From: Fidelibacterota bacterium
GTDB lineage: Bacteria > Fidelibacterota > Marinisomatia > Marinisomatales > CAZVFT01
Reading direction: 5' to 3'
NCBI GenBank assembly: GCA_014381485.1
Contig: JACNLN010000056.1
Location: 1 to 11,884, forward strand
Length of the DNA stretch: 11,884 nucleotides
Part shown: one piece after another, positions 1-7,025 of the stretch
How positions within the stretch are numbered: the stretch's first letter is position 1
Layout of the letters: each line of letters begins with the position of its first letter
Translations under genes and position numbers: made by a program
Notes under the pieces: model-generated
Told to the model about the DNA's origin: nothing
Databases searched by the model: none
The model's input: only the letters and a program-made list of their open reading frames with translations

Positions 1-1
1 G

Positions 2-118
2 GGAGAGGATAATGGTGAGGGGGTTCGTTTTCAATATGCATGGTTAAAAATTTACAGCAGTGACGAGAGTCAAGGTCATATTTCGTTTAATTCAAAATGT
101 TTTGGACAGTACCGTTAA
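2..118 (+). CDS. C-terminal fragment of an unidentified protein, cut by the window edge
   Basis: Reading from base 2, a frame stays open for 38 codons and stops at TAA 116-118. The translation begins GEDNGEGVRFQYAWLKIY and ends SKCFGQYR. It looks protein-like (mixed polar and aromatic residues, no low-complexity runs), but I do not recognise a family. An open run of this length in A/T-rich DNA could arise by chance roughly one time in ten, so this is a moderate call. If real, the gene enters from outside the window and converges on radA, with about 160 bp between the two stop codons. No start codon, domain or function can be given. Confidence 0.4.
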   Translation, partial: GEDNGEGVRFQYAWLKIYSSDESQGHISFNSKCFGQYR

Positions 119-279
119 AATATTGACGATTTAAGTAAAAAGGTTAATCATAGTTGAGGTTACTCCGAAAAAGTGTTTTATTCAAAATATGAGATTATTA
201 ACTTCATATATTGTTGAGGATAGTCTTTTTCTATTAGCGAAAATTCGCGTAATTAGCGGTTTTTGAAGTGCATTCATAG
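119..279. other. Gene-free spacer between two convergent 3' ends
   Basis: I see no credible coding frame, tRNA or strong terminator here. Both flanking reading frames end at this spacer, so a terminator would be expected. The only structure near the radA stop is a short imperfect repeat around 234-260: TTAGCG occurs twice, flanking a weak GCGA/TCGC inverted pair, with no clean U-tract on either strand. Confidence 0.5.
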
Positions 280-1632
280 TTAAAACAGAAAATGAAACAC
301 CTTCTGTACAGAATCAACGCCACGAACTTTGATTCCAGATATTTTCTTACTGAATTTATGCACACTGGAAGACGGTGCAATGATCTCATTAAATCTCAGT
401 TGTTTTGCTTCGTTGATTCGCCTTCCCAACTGGGATACTCCCCGCAATTCCCCACCAAGTCCCACCTCACCAACAAGAACAGTATTTGTCGGAATTGATT
501 TATCCTTCAAACTGGATGCAATGGCACAGATGACTCCCAGGTCAGCTGCAGGTTCATCAACTCTCATCCCTCCTACAATGTTAATAAAAACATCCTTCGT
601 ACTCATTAATAGTCCTACCCGCTTTTCCAAAACCGCCAGCAACATCGCAAGTCGCCTGAAATCAAATCCCGTCACGTTCCGCTGGGGGTTTCCAAAGCTG
701 GCATTGGTCACCAGTGCCTGAACTTCCACCAGAATTGGCCGACTTCCTTCCATACTCGGAATTACTGCTGAACCGGCTATTCCTTCTTGACGTTCAGATA
801 GAAAAAGTTCAGAGGGATTTAATACTTCTCGTAAACCAGTAGAAGTCATTTCAAATACGCCAACCTCGTTTGTGGCACCAAAACGATTCTTCACCGCTCT
901 GAGAATGCGAAAGTCATGTCGATTATCACCCTCGAGATAGAGAACCGTATCAACCACATGCTCCAACATTCTAGGTCCGGCGATGACACCTTCTTTGGTA
1001 ACATGTCCAATGATAATGGCAGTGATTTTCCATGACTTGCAATATTCTAAAATCCTCTGACCGCATTCTCTAATCTGACCAATTGCTCCAGGAAAACTAT
1101 CAACAGAATCGGTATAAATCGTCTGAATCGAATCAATAACAAGAAAATTTGGCTTTATGAGTGATAACTGTTCCTGAATTCCCTCCCATTGATTTTCTCC
1201 GCTGAGTGTTACCTTTTCTGAATCAACACTGATCCGCTTTGCCCTGAGTGCAATCTGTTCCTCGTTCTCTTCAGCTGAAACATAAACCGTTGATCTTTTC
1301 AGGGTGCTAACAATTTGAAGTGCAAGTGTTGATTTACCAATTCCCGGACTGCCCCCAAGAAGAACAACAGATCCCGGTAAAAATCCTCCACCAAGAACCC
1401 TGTCAATCTCTGGAATATTCGTCGATATCCTTTCGAGCCTGCTGTTATAGAGTACCTCACTCAACGGTTTCGATTCTCTGGGAGCTGAGATTTTTTCTCT
1501 ACGACCAGCTGGAATAGTAAACTCTTTCAGGGTACCCCATTCATTACAAGCGGGACATTTCCCATACCACTTGGGAAAATCAGCTCCACACTCAGAACAA
1601 AGAAATGTAATTTTTGTCTTAGGATTTGGCAT
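280..1632 (-). CDS. radA: DNA repair/recombination protein RadA (Sms)
   Basis: RadA is a RecA-like ATPase that drives branch migration of recombination intermediates and helps process stalled or broken forks in the cytoplasm. The family's full domain order is visible in 450 residues (E. coli RadA has about 460). There is an N-terminal C4 zinc finger (C12, C15, C26, C29, in CSECG and CPAC). The Walker A motif GGSPGIGKST lies at 93-102, Walker B FLVIDSIQT at 163-171, and the RadA signature KNRFG at 248-252. A Lon-protease-like domain follows, with RVDEPAADL near 357-365; the Lon catalytic serine position is alanine, as is usual for RadA. I chose ATG 1630-1632 because the zinc finger then begins at residue 12, as in homologues. 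The longer frame to 1782 would add 50 residues that overlap the upstream gene. There is no obvious Shine-Dalgarno sequence before this ATG. The upstream minus-strand gene ends 73 bp away, so co-transcription is possible. Confidence 0.97.
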   Translation of the reverse strand: MPNPKTKITFLCSECGADFPKWYGKCPACNEWGTLKEFTIPAGRREKISAPRESKPLSEVLYNSRLERISTNIPEIDRVLGGGFLPGSVVLLGGSPGIGKSTLALQIVSTLKRSTVYVSAEENEEQIALRAKRISVDSEKVTLSGENQWEGIQEQLSLIKPNFLVIDSIQTIYTDSVDSFPGAIGQIRECGQRILEYCKSWKITAIIIGHVTKEGVIAGPRMLEHVVDTVLYLEGDNRHDFRILRAVKNRFGATNEVGVFEMTSTGLREVLNPSELFLSERQEGIAGSAVIPSMEGSRPILVEVQALVTNASFGNPQRNVTGFDFRRLAMLLAVLEKRVGLLMSTKDVFINIVGGMRVDEPAADLGVICAIASSLKDKSIPTNTVLVGEVGLGGELRGVSQLGRRINEAKQLRFNEIIAPSSSVHKFSKKISGIKVRGVDSVQKVFHFLF

Positions 1633-1647
1633 TTTGTAATAATAAAG

Positions 1648-1684
1648 TTTAAAATTTCCCTCAGGAAAAGCAAGGGAATTTAAA
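1648..1684 (-). promoter_or_regulatory. Imperfect stem-loop in the radA leader
   Basis: In the 73-bp gap ahead of radA, TTTAAAATTTCCCT (1648-1661) can pair with AGGGAATTTAAA (1673-1684). The core stem is six perfect base pairs (TTCCCT/AGGGAA). It extends through A/T pairs with single-base bulges, around an 11-base loop. It ends about 15 bases before the radA ATG. No U-run follows on the minus strand, so it does not look like a standard intrinsic terminator. It could be an intercistronic processing or stability element, or chance in A/T-rich DNA. Confidence 0.3.
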
Positions 1685-1705
1685 TTAACAATTCGAACTG
1701 AACGA

Positions 1706-4700
1706 TTATAAATCAGTACCCAGAGAAAGATAATATTGAGGTTTGCTGGAGCGCTGGAGGAGAAGATCCCAGGCTGTATCAATTCTCAGGATGAAATAGC
1801 CGAAATTGATTCGTAAACCAATGCCGTATCCTGCAATAAGATCGTCGAATTCTTTTTTACCATTATTGAGGGTCTTTGTCAGTTGGAGTGTATCATCCCA
1901 CGCAGCTCCAATATCAATAAATGCAATACCTCGAATATTTCCGAAAATTATCTTCAGTGGAAAACCAAGTGCCATATAGTTTACAAAAGGGAATCTAAAT
2001 TCAAAATTGGTTAATACAAGATTTGTTCCATAGCGCTCAATAAAACGGCTTCCACGAACGGGAAGTGCAAAAATCGAAAAATATAGATTCTTTAGGAAAT
2101 CTGAGTTCCCCTCATTAAAAATTTCAAATTCATCTTCATTAATCCGGCTACGATCAGGTTCTCCATTTGTTTCCCCGGTTCCTATAATCCAGTTCTCTAC
2201 GCCTCCTAAAAAGAATCTCTGAGCATCCGGGCCAAAACTGGTTCCAGTCATTAACCGTAATACGAAATTATAGTCTTGACTCGCTCTGAAATATCGGCGA
2301 GCATCCATCATTACTGTAGTGAATTCCAATCCGCTATTTCTCAATTTAGGACTCTGTAGAAATGTAATATTTGACCGCCATCCATCATCAGGTGCGGTAT
2401 ATCCCCAGCTACTATTATCATAAACCCAACTAATATGATATGTATAAGATTGTATACTCCTATCATCAACAATATCATAGTCGTCTAATCCTGACTGGAG
2501 AACAAAATGGCGATAATTGATAAAATGGTCTGTAATCCCAAAATCAAATCTATGGAATCGGTTAAGGGGATGTGATACCAAGAAGTTCATACTGTAATGT
2601 CGTAAACGAACGAAATCGTAATCATACCCAAAGAAATTAGCCGTGTGATATAACGAAAAGGAGTAATCATTGTGATGCTTGAGATAGTCGTACTGGAAAA
2701 AGTAATCACTGTTTTCCAGATTAATCACCAGCTCTGTGCCTAAAAAGATCCTGTGATCTCCCAAAATATCGCTGAAGGCAAACAGGGTTGTCCCCATATA
2801 TCCAAACACATTGCTAAACGACGCCTGTCCTTGTACCAGATCAAGAGTAAACCGTGTCTTATATGGATGAGAACGGTAGGTTCCATCCTGGTTTTTGTAC
2901 TCACTCAAGGCTAAAGGTTTTGAGGATTCAGCGGCAGTAGTATCTACTAAATCCGGGTTATATCGTTCATATTGGGGAGCAAAAATGTATCGAGAGTAAG
3001 CATCTTTCTTATAGCTAATTTCAGGATGTTCACCAATTCCACTGTCAGTCAGGAGAAATTCATCAGGTTTGGTCTCACCCCTTTGTTTATGAAATTTTGT
3101 CTCAGCAACTTCCAAATCAGGGTGATCAAGAGGGTTGTTAACGGTATAGATATCCCACCCATTATTAGAGTAACCAGAAAAAATAAGTTTTTGATCATCC
3201 TGAGACAGACTTAATTGGAAAATACCGGTCAGTACATCACTTATCACCCGTGATGAACCAGTATCCAAATCATAAATGTGCAGATTCCAGATACCATTTT
3301 GATCGGCGGTGTAAATTAGACTGTTTGAGGTGTGTGACCAGACAGGGTAATCTTCCTTATAGGATGTATTTGTAATTCTCTTTATCTCCCTTGTTTCCGA
3401 ATTCAGGATAAAGATATCCTCATGCTGAAAATCGTGTTCATACATTTTGAAATCGTCAGAAACAGTTACATTATTTTTCCTATCAGACACAAAAGCAATA
3501 AATTTCCCATCGGGGGACCACACCGGTTCAGAATCAGAAAAAATATCATCTGTTAAATTGTTAAGGCTGCCACTTTTGATATTATACACATATATATCAC
3601 TGGCGCTTCCCCTATTACCAACAAAAGCAATTTTATCCCCTTTGGGACACCATGAGGCGGTAAAAATCCCATCCAGATCAAATACATACTTTTTTCGATT
3701 TTTTGTCTTCACGTCAAGAATATATAGAGCGTCTGTCTTACCGGCTTTAGCCGTAAATACAATCTTATTACCATCGGGGGACCACGAAAGACCTGGTTGC
3801 AGCCACTTTAACTCTTCAAGGCCCGGAGTTCGATTCCCCTTAATCAGACGTTTAATCGGTTTCCCATCAATAGCCGATATCAAGTAAATATCAGCGCGTC
3901 CCTTCCGATCTGTAAGAATCGCTATCTTGCTGCCATCAGGTGATATAGCTGGAGATATATTAAAATAATTTCGAAGTTCCTCATGGTCAGTCAATTTATG
4001 GGCAAAATCCTCTATCTCATCGTGATGACCAATATCAGGCCAATATTCCCTTTTAATATATTTCTGCCACTGTTTTGATAATTCTTCCAACTTCAGTCCA
4101 ATTGCCTTCTCAAATCCTTTTTCTACATCTTGATATCTTTTAACCTTTCTGAAAATATCTCCAATCTTCTGCCGACCATACTTCCCAGCAATGAAGCGCC
4201 ATACAGACTGACCTCCCTTGTAAGCCATATAGTAGTTAAGATCTCGTATTTCTGGTATGCGTTCATGGACAGCCACATCACGTATAATCATATCAGTTTC
4301 AGTATCCCAGTTTATAGATAAAAATTCAGCTAAACCTTCATTCATCCAGAGAGGAATTGATACCCGAACGCGATTGGAGACAGCTGCCTGATAGGATCCA
4401 CCATAGATCATATCATTAACCATTGCGTGAACCAGTTCATGATGAATCACGTGTCGAAATTGCTCATAATCTCCTTCAAACGGTAATACTACTCTGTTTT
4501 TAAACAGCTCCGTTACCCCACCAACACCTTCAGGCATATAGTCATAAGTTACATTGGTTTGCTGAAAATCATTATGAGAGTTGTATACAATAATGGATAC
4601 TCTCCTTTTCAATGTCCAGTTTAGATGTCTGGAAATTTGTTGATATGCTTTTTCAGCTATCTCGGAGGTAAACTCAGCCAATAGTTTCCCTTTACCGTAG

Positions 4701-4846
4701 TAGTATATGTCAAAATTGGGAGATTGAATATATGACCAATCAAAAATCCTGTATTGAACCTTATTCTTCCCAAAACTCTGAGATGATACGGTTGTAAAAC
4801 TAAAACAAATCAAAAGAAGAAGTGGTATAAGATGGTTTTTTCTCAT
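1706..4846 (-). CDS. Exported gluzincin-like protease / PD40 propeller / Omp85-like barrel fusion protein
   Basis: This 1046-residue protein has three recognisable parts. A signal peptide (hydrophobic core about 7-20, likely cleaved near 22-23) is followed by a peptidase MA-type gluzincin domain. That domain has HELVH at 136-140 and NEGLAEF at 169-175, where E170 is the expected third zinc ligand, so the metal site looks intact. Six TolB/PD40-type propeller blades follow, with motifs near 301, 355, 399, 443, 503 and 547 (for example WSPDGNKIVF); the last two are degenerate. From about 670 to the end, alternating aromatic and polar strands, a FFLGG segment (878-882) and strand-like repeats resemble the Omp85 bacterial surface antigen barrel. 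By family analogy it should sit in the outer membrane, with the protease and propeller in the periplasm or exposed; the orientation is unknown. Proteolytic activity and substrate are not shown. The start is ATG 4844-4846, just before the signal peptide, with no clear Shine-Dalgarno sequence. radA lies 73 bp downstream. Confidence 0.88.
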   Translation of the reverse strand: MRKNHLIPLLLLICFSFTTVSSQSFGKNKVQYRIFDWSYIQSPNFDIYYYGKGKLLAEFTSEIAEKAYQQISRHLNWTLKRRVSIIVYNSHNDFQQTNVTYDYMPEGVGGVTELFKNRVVLPFEGDYEQFRHVIHHELVHAMVNDMIYGGSYQAAVSNRVRVSIPLWMNEGLAEFLSINWDTETDMIIRDVAVHERIPEIRDLNYYMAYKGGQSVWRFIAGKYGRQKIGDIFRKVKRYQDVEKGFEKAIGLKLEELSKQWQKYIKREYWPDIGHHDEIEDFAHKLTDHEELRNYFNISPAISPDGSKIAILTDRKGRADIYLISAIDGKPIKRLIKGNRTPGLEELKWLQPGLSWSPDGNKIVFTAKAGKTDALYILDVKTKNRKKYVFDLDGIFTASWCPKGDKIAFVGNRGSASDIYVYNIKSGSLNNLTDDIFSDSEPVWSPDGKFIAFVSDRKNNVTVSDDFKMYEHDFQHEDIFILNSETREIKRITNTSYKEDYPVWSHTSNSLIYTADQNGIWNLHIYDLDTGSSRVISDVLTGIFQLSLSQDDQKLIFSGYSNNGWDIYTVNNPLDHPDLEVAETKFHKQRGETKPDEFLLTDSGIGEHPEISYKKDAYSRYIFAPQYERYNPDLVDTTAAESSKPLALSEYKNQDGTYRSHPYKTRFTLDLVQGQASFSNVFGYMGTTLFAFSDILGDHRIFLGTELVINLENSDYFFQYDYLKHHNDYSFSLYHTANFFGYDYDFVRLRHYSMNFLVSHPLNRFHRFDFGITDHFINYRHFVLQSGLDDYDIVDDRSIQSYTYHISWVYDNSSWGYTAPDDGWRSNITFLQSPKLRNSGLEFTTVMMDARRYFRASQDYNFVLRLMTGTSFGPDAQRFFLGGVENWIIGTGETNGEPDRSRINEDEFEIFNEGNSDFLKNLYFSIFALPVRGSRFIERYGTNLVLTNFEFRFPFVNYMALGFPLKIIFGNIRGIAFIDIGAAWDDTLQLTKTLNNGKKEFDDLIAGYGIGLRINFGYFILRIDTAWDLLLQRSSKPQYYLSLGTDL

Positions 4847-4913
4847 TCTATCTGTTTTATTTCTTGTGATAATTTAAGTTCCTTCAATACAAATAGTTAG
4901 ACCTCTTTTTAGT

Positions 4914-4942
4914 AAAATATGTTAAAAATATCTATAAGTCAA
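4914..4942 (-). promoter_or_regulatory. Candidate sigma-70-like promoter for the protease-barrel gene
   Basis: Read on the minus strand, TTGACT (4942-4937, five of six to TTGACA) is followed after exactly 17 bases by TATTTT (4919-4914, four of six to TATAAT). Transcription would start near 4907 and give a leader of about 60 nt. Such matches are common by chance in A/T-rich DNA. If the organism uses a Bacteroidota-type sigma factor, the consensus would also differ. Confidence 0.35.
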
Positions 4943-5026
4943 TAAAATAAGTCATAATCAATATCGTACTTTAGGCCTTTTAAAAAAAAGCCGATAACCC
5001 AACCATTTTATAAAACCGTGAAGGGT

Positions 5027-5047
5027 AAAATCCGCAATACGGATTTT
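5027..5047 (+). promoter_or_regulatory. Perfect hairpin/palindrome upstream of lpxH
   Basis: AAAATCCG (5027-5034) and CGGATTTT (5040-5047) form a perfect 8-bp inverted repeat around the loop CAATA. The centre lies about 94 bp before the lpxH-like ATG. It could be an operator, an RNA hairpin in the leader, or a terminator-like element; only four T residues end the 3' arm. Its perfect symmetry between divergent genes makes it the best regulatory candidate in this spacer. Confidence 0.4.
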
Positions 5048-5130
5048 CAAATGTCCCCATCACTTGGATATTATACTTGGTTACACATTTTAATTGCGTC
5101 TACAGGTCTCAATAAGTAATTTCTCGGGTG

Positions 5131-5865
5131 ATGAATCTTCCCATCTATTTCATCTCTGATACACATTTACGGCTAACCCAAAGCGGAAAAGAAGAAGAAA
5201 AACGAAGAAATCTTATTAGCTTCATTGAGCATGTGATTGACAAAAAAGGTACTTTATTCATTGTTGGGGATTTTTTTGATTATTGGTTTGAATATAAATA
5301 TGTGATTCCAAAAGCATATTTTGATGTCCTCACAACCCTGCATAGGGCTAATGAACGGGGGATTGAAATCAATTATGTCCTTGGGAATCACGATTACTGG
5401 GTGGGGGATTTCATAAAAAACAAAATCTTTACTGAGGTATATTCTAATAATCTAAACCTTGAAATCGATGGAAAAATATTCCATATCACACATGGAGATG
5501 GAATCACATCATGGCATAGAGGTTATCGAATTATGAAAAAAATTATTCGTAGTAGAGTCCTCATTTTCCTTTACCGATGGATCCATCCAGATCTGGGATA
5601 TTCGTTTGCTCGATGGGTTTCCAGAACGGGTAGACACCCTATTCATACTGAAGAATATAATGCGTCTGTATTAAAGGAGTTACAATCCTATGCTGAAGAA
5701 CAGTGGAAAAATAGTGCAGATCACGTTATCTTTGGACATTATCATCAGGCGAAACATGTCATTAATAACAAAGGAACATTTATGGTATTAGGAGATTGGA
5801 TCATTCATAGAACATTTGGGCTTTTCGACGGTAATGAGTTTTCATTGAATTACTGGAGAGAATAA
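5131..5865 (+). CDS. lpxH: UDP-2,3-diacylglucosamine diphosphatase (LpxH-family metallophosphoesterase)
   Basis: LpxH hydrolyses UDP-2,3-diacylglucosamine to lipid X and UMP at the inner face of the inner membrane, the fourth step of lipid A synthesis. All calcineurin-like metal motifs are present (numbering from the GTG one codon upstream): D11/H13 in SDTH, GDFFDYW at 47-53, GNHD at 86-89, HGDG at 122-125 and GHYH at 203-206. The segment between (about 130-170, basic and aromatic) matches the lid insertion of the family. The length, about 244 residues, is normal. I prefer ATG 5131; a GTG directly before it (5128) adds one residue. Neither has a good Shine-Dalgarno sequence. The stop TAA overlaps the next ATG by one base, so it leads a coupled operon with two lipoprotein genes. 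LpxH is the best fit, but a related phosphoesterase of the same superfamily cannot be excluded. Confidence 0.85.
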   Translation: MNLPIYFISDTHLRLTQSGKEEEKRRNLISFIEHVIDKKGTLFIVGDFFDYWFEYKYVIPKAYFDVLTTLHRANERGIEINYVLGNHDYWVGDFIKNKIFTEVYSNNLNLEIDGKIFHITHGDGITSWHRGYRIMKKIIRSRVLIFLYRWIHPDLGYSFARWVSRTGRHPIHTEEYNASVLKELQSYAEEQWKNSADHVIFGHYHQAKHVINNKGTFMVLGDWIIHRTFGLFDGNEFSLNYWRE

Positions 5866-7025
5866 TGAAAACATTTTCACAAATCATTATTTCAATTACA
5901 ATCTTCAGTATGTTGATTTCATTGGTTTCCCTTTCATCCTGTACTTTTGTCAGAGAAGTTTTCACTAAGGATAAAAAGATTGATATTACTATTGGAACCG
6001 TGGAAGAACTGCGTCTTGCTTATATTAATGGAGATCTAGATGCTCTTGAAGAACTTATAGCCATTTACGAAGATAATAATCAACCAATAACAATACGGGT
6101 TACTGCCATAAGAGCAATGGAAGAGAGCCAACATCCTCTTGCTCTAAAGTCTCTAACGAATTATGTAAAAAAAGCAGAAGCCCTTGATCTTGAAGTTATG
6201 GTAGCCAGTATTGACGCACTTGGAAATTTTGAAGGTGATCCTCAGGCTTCGGAAGCGCTATTAGAATCCATATTTGCAATCGATAAAAAACTCCGAAATC
6301 TTCAAGCATCCATATTCAAAAGTCTATCAAATGTTCGGACAGAAGACCAAATTCTTGCTCTTCTTGATATATATGAAAAAAGTCGCTCAGCATTTTATAA
6401 TACAGCTCTGATGATCTCAAAAACATTGGGGCGAATGGATCATGAAGAAGTTATTCCAATTCTTGTATTTATCGCAAACGATCAATCTCTGGATATCAAA
6501 CTCCGTAACCGAGCTATTGAAATCTTAGCCCAGAAAAAAGAGAGTACTGAAGTTGTGGATATGTTTGTTGATATGCTCACCGATCCAACGATGGAGGCAC
6601 AGATTAGAGACTTTGCATTGCGGACTATGAAAGATATCAAGGAAGAACGTCTCATCCTCGCTTTGCTGGAAACCTACAGTCAAGGGCAAAAATCCTACTA
6701 CTCACTTTTAAACACTCTTTTAGACGCCCTCGGAAATTTTGATGATCCTGCAATTACTCCTACATTAATTCAAATTTCACTCGATAAGGGTATGCCAAAA
6801 AATCTTAGGATAAAAGCTATTCGTAATCTGGCAAATTTCAAAGATCCTCACATTTTTAAAGAAATCTTACCTGTGCTGGAGGATCGGGAAAATTACCAGT
6901 ATTATGAACACATTACTGAGCTTGCACATAAATTGGGGGTGTCAGAGCAGTATAAAAATGAATTGAAAGAAGCTGCTTTTATTGCGCAAGAAAAGGCATT
7001 GGAAGAAGAGAAACGAAAAGAATGA
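5865..7025 (+). CDS. HEAT-repeat lipoprotein
   Basis: The 386-residue product starts with a type II signal peptide (hydrophobic 7-22) and lipobox LSSC at 23-26, so C26 is the expected lipidated cysteine. The residue after it is threonine, which by the E. coli sorting rule would favour the outer membrane. The remainder is helical, with repeated helix pairs typical of HEAT/armadillo scaffolds: RVTAIRAM (78-85), RNRAIEIL (214-221), RDFALRTM (248-255) and RIKAIRNL (315-322). DALGNF recurs at 117 and 287. Such solenoids normally bind proteins; no catalytic motif is visible. The tail after 365 is highly charged (EEEKRKE). The start ATG overlaps the lpxH stop by one base (TAATG) and has the clearest Shine-Dalgarno in the window (GGAGAG about 6 nt upstream). 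The next gene overlaps its stop by 4 bp. The specific function is unknown. Confidence 0.8.
   Translation: MKTFSQIIISITIFSMLISLVSLSSCTFVREVFTKDKKIDITIGTVEELRLAYINGDLDALEELIAIYEDNNQPITIRVTAIRAMEESQHPLALKSLTNYVKKAEALDLEVMVASIDALGNFEGDPQASEALLESIFAIDKKLRNLQASIFKSLSNVRTEDQILALLDIYEKSRSAFYNTALMISKTLGRMDHEEVIPILVFIANDQSLDIKLRNRAIEILAQKKESTEVVDMFVDMLTDPTMEAQIRDFALRTMKDIKEERLILALLETYSQGQKSYYSLLNTLLDALGNFDDPAITPTLIQISLDKGMPKNLRIKAIRNLANFKDPHIFKEILPVLEDRENYQYYEHITELAHKLGVSEQYKNELKEAAFIAQEKALEEEKRKE

Larger units (their letters stand above)
4847..5130. other. Divergent intergenic region between the protease-barrel gene and the lpxH operon
   Basis: This A/T-rich spacer of 284 bp separates two divergently transcribed units and must hold promoters for both. 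On the minus strand I see one reasonable sigma-70-like pair (4914-4942). On the plus strand I see a perfect hairpin (5027-5047) but no convincing -35/-10 pair; TATTAT/TATACT around 5068-5076 could be a -10 with a poor -35. No small coding frame stands out. Confidence 0.6.

Noticed and set aside
234..260. Terminator for radA
   Set aside because: The inverted arms are only four bases (GCGA/TCGC) with a tiny loop, and no U-tract follows in the minus direction.
329..721. Plus-strand open frame of 130 codons opposite radA
   Set aside because: It lies antisense within well-supported radA motifs, has low-complexity Ser/Pro/Thr-rich translation, and shows no family resemblance.
3447..3887. Plus-strand open frame of 146 codons opposite the PD40 propeller
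   Set aside because: Its repeated SGDHE-like pattern is simply the antisense reading of the repeated WSPDG propeller motifs, not a separate gene.
4974..4992. GGCCTTTT...AAAAGCC inverted repeat as a terminator
   Set aside because: The arms need a bulge and consist mostly of A/T tracts, no U-run follows on the plus strand, and a terminator is not expected between divergent genes.
5060..5100. Plus-strand promoter around TATTAT/TATACT for the lpxH operon
   Set aside because: A -10-like sequence exists, but no -35 hexamer with acceptable spacing could be paired with it, so it is mentioned only within the spacer entry.
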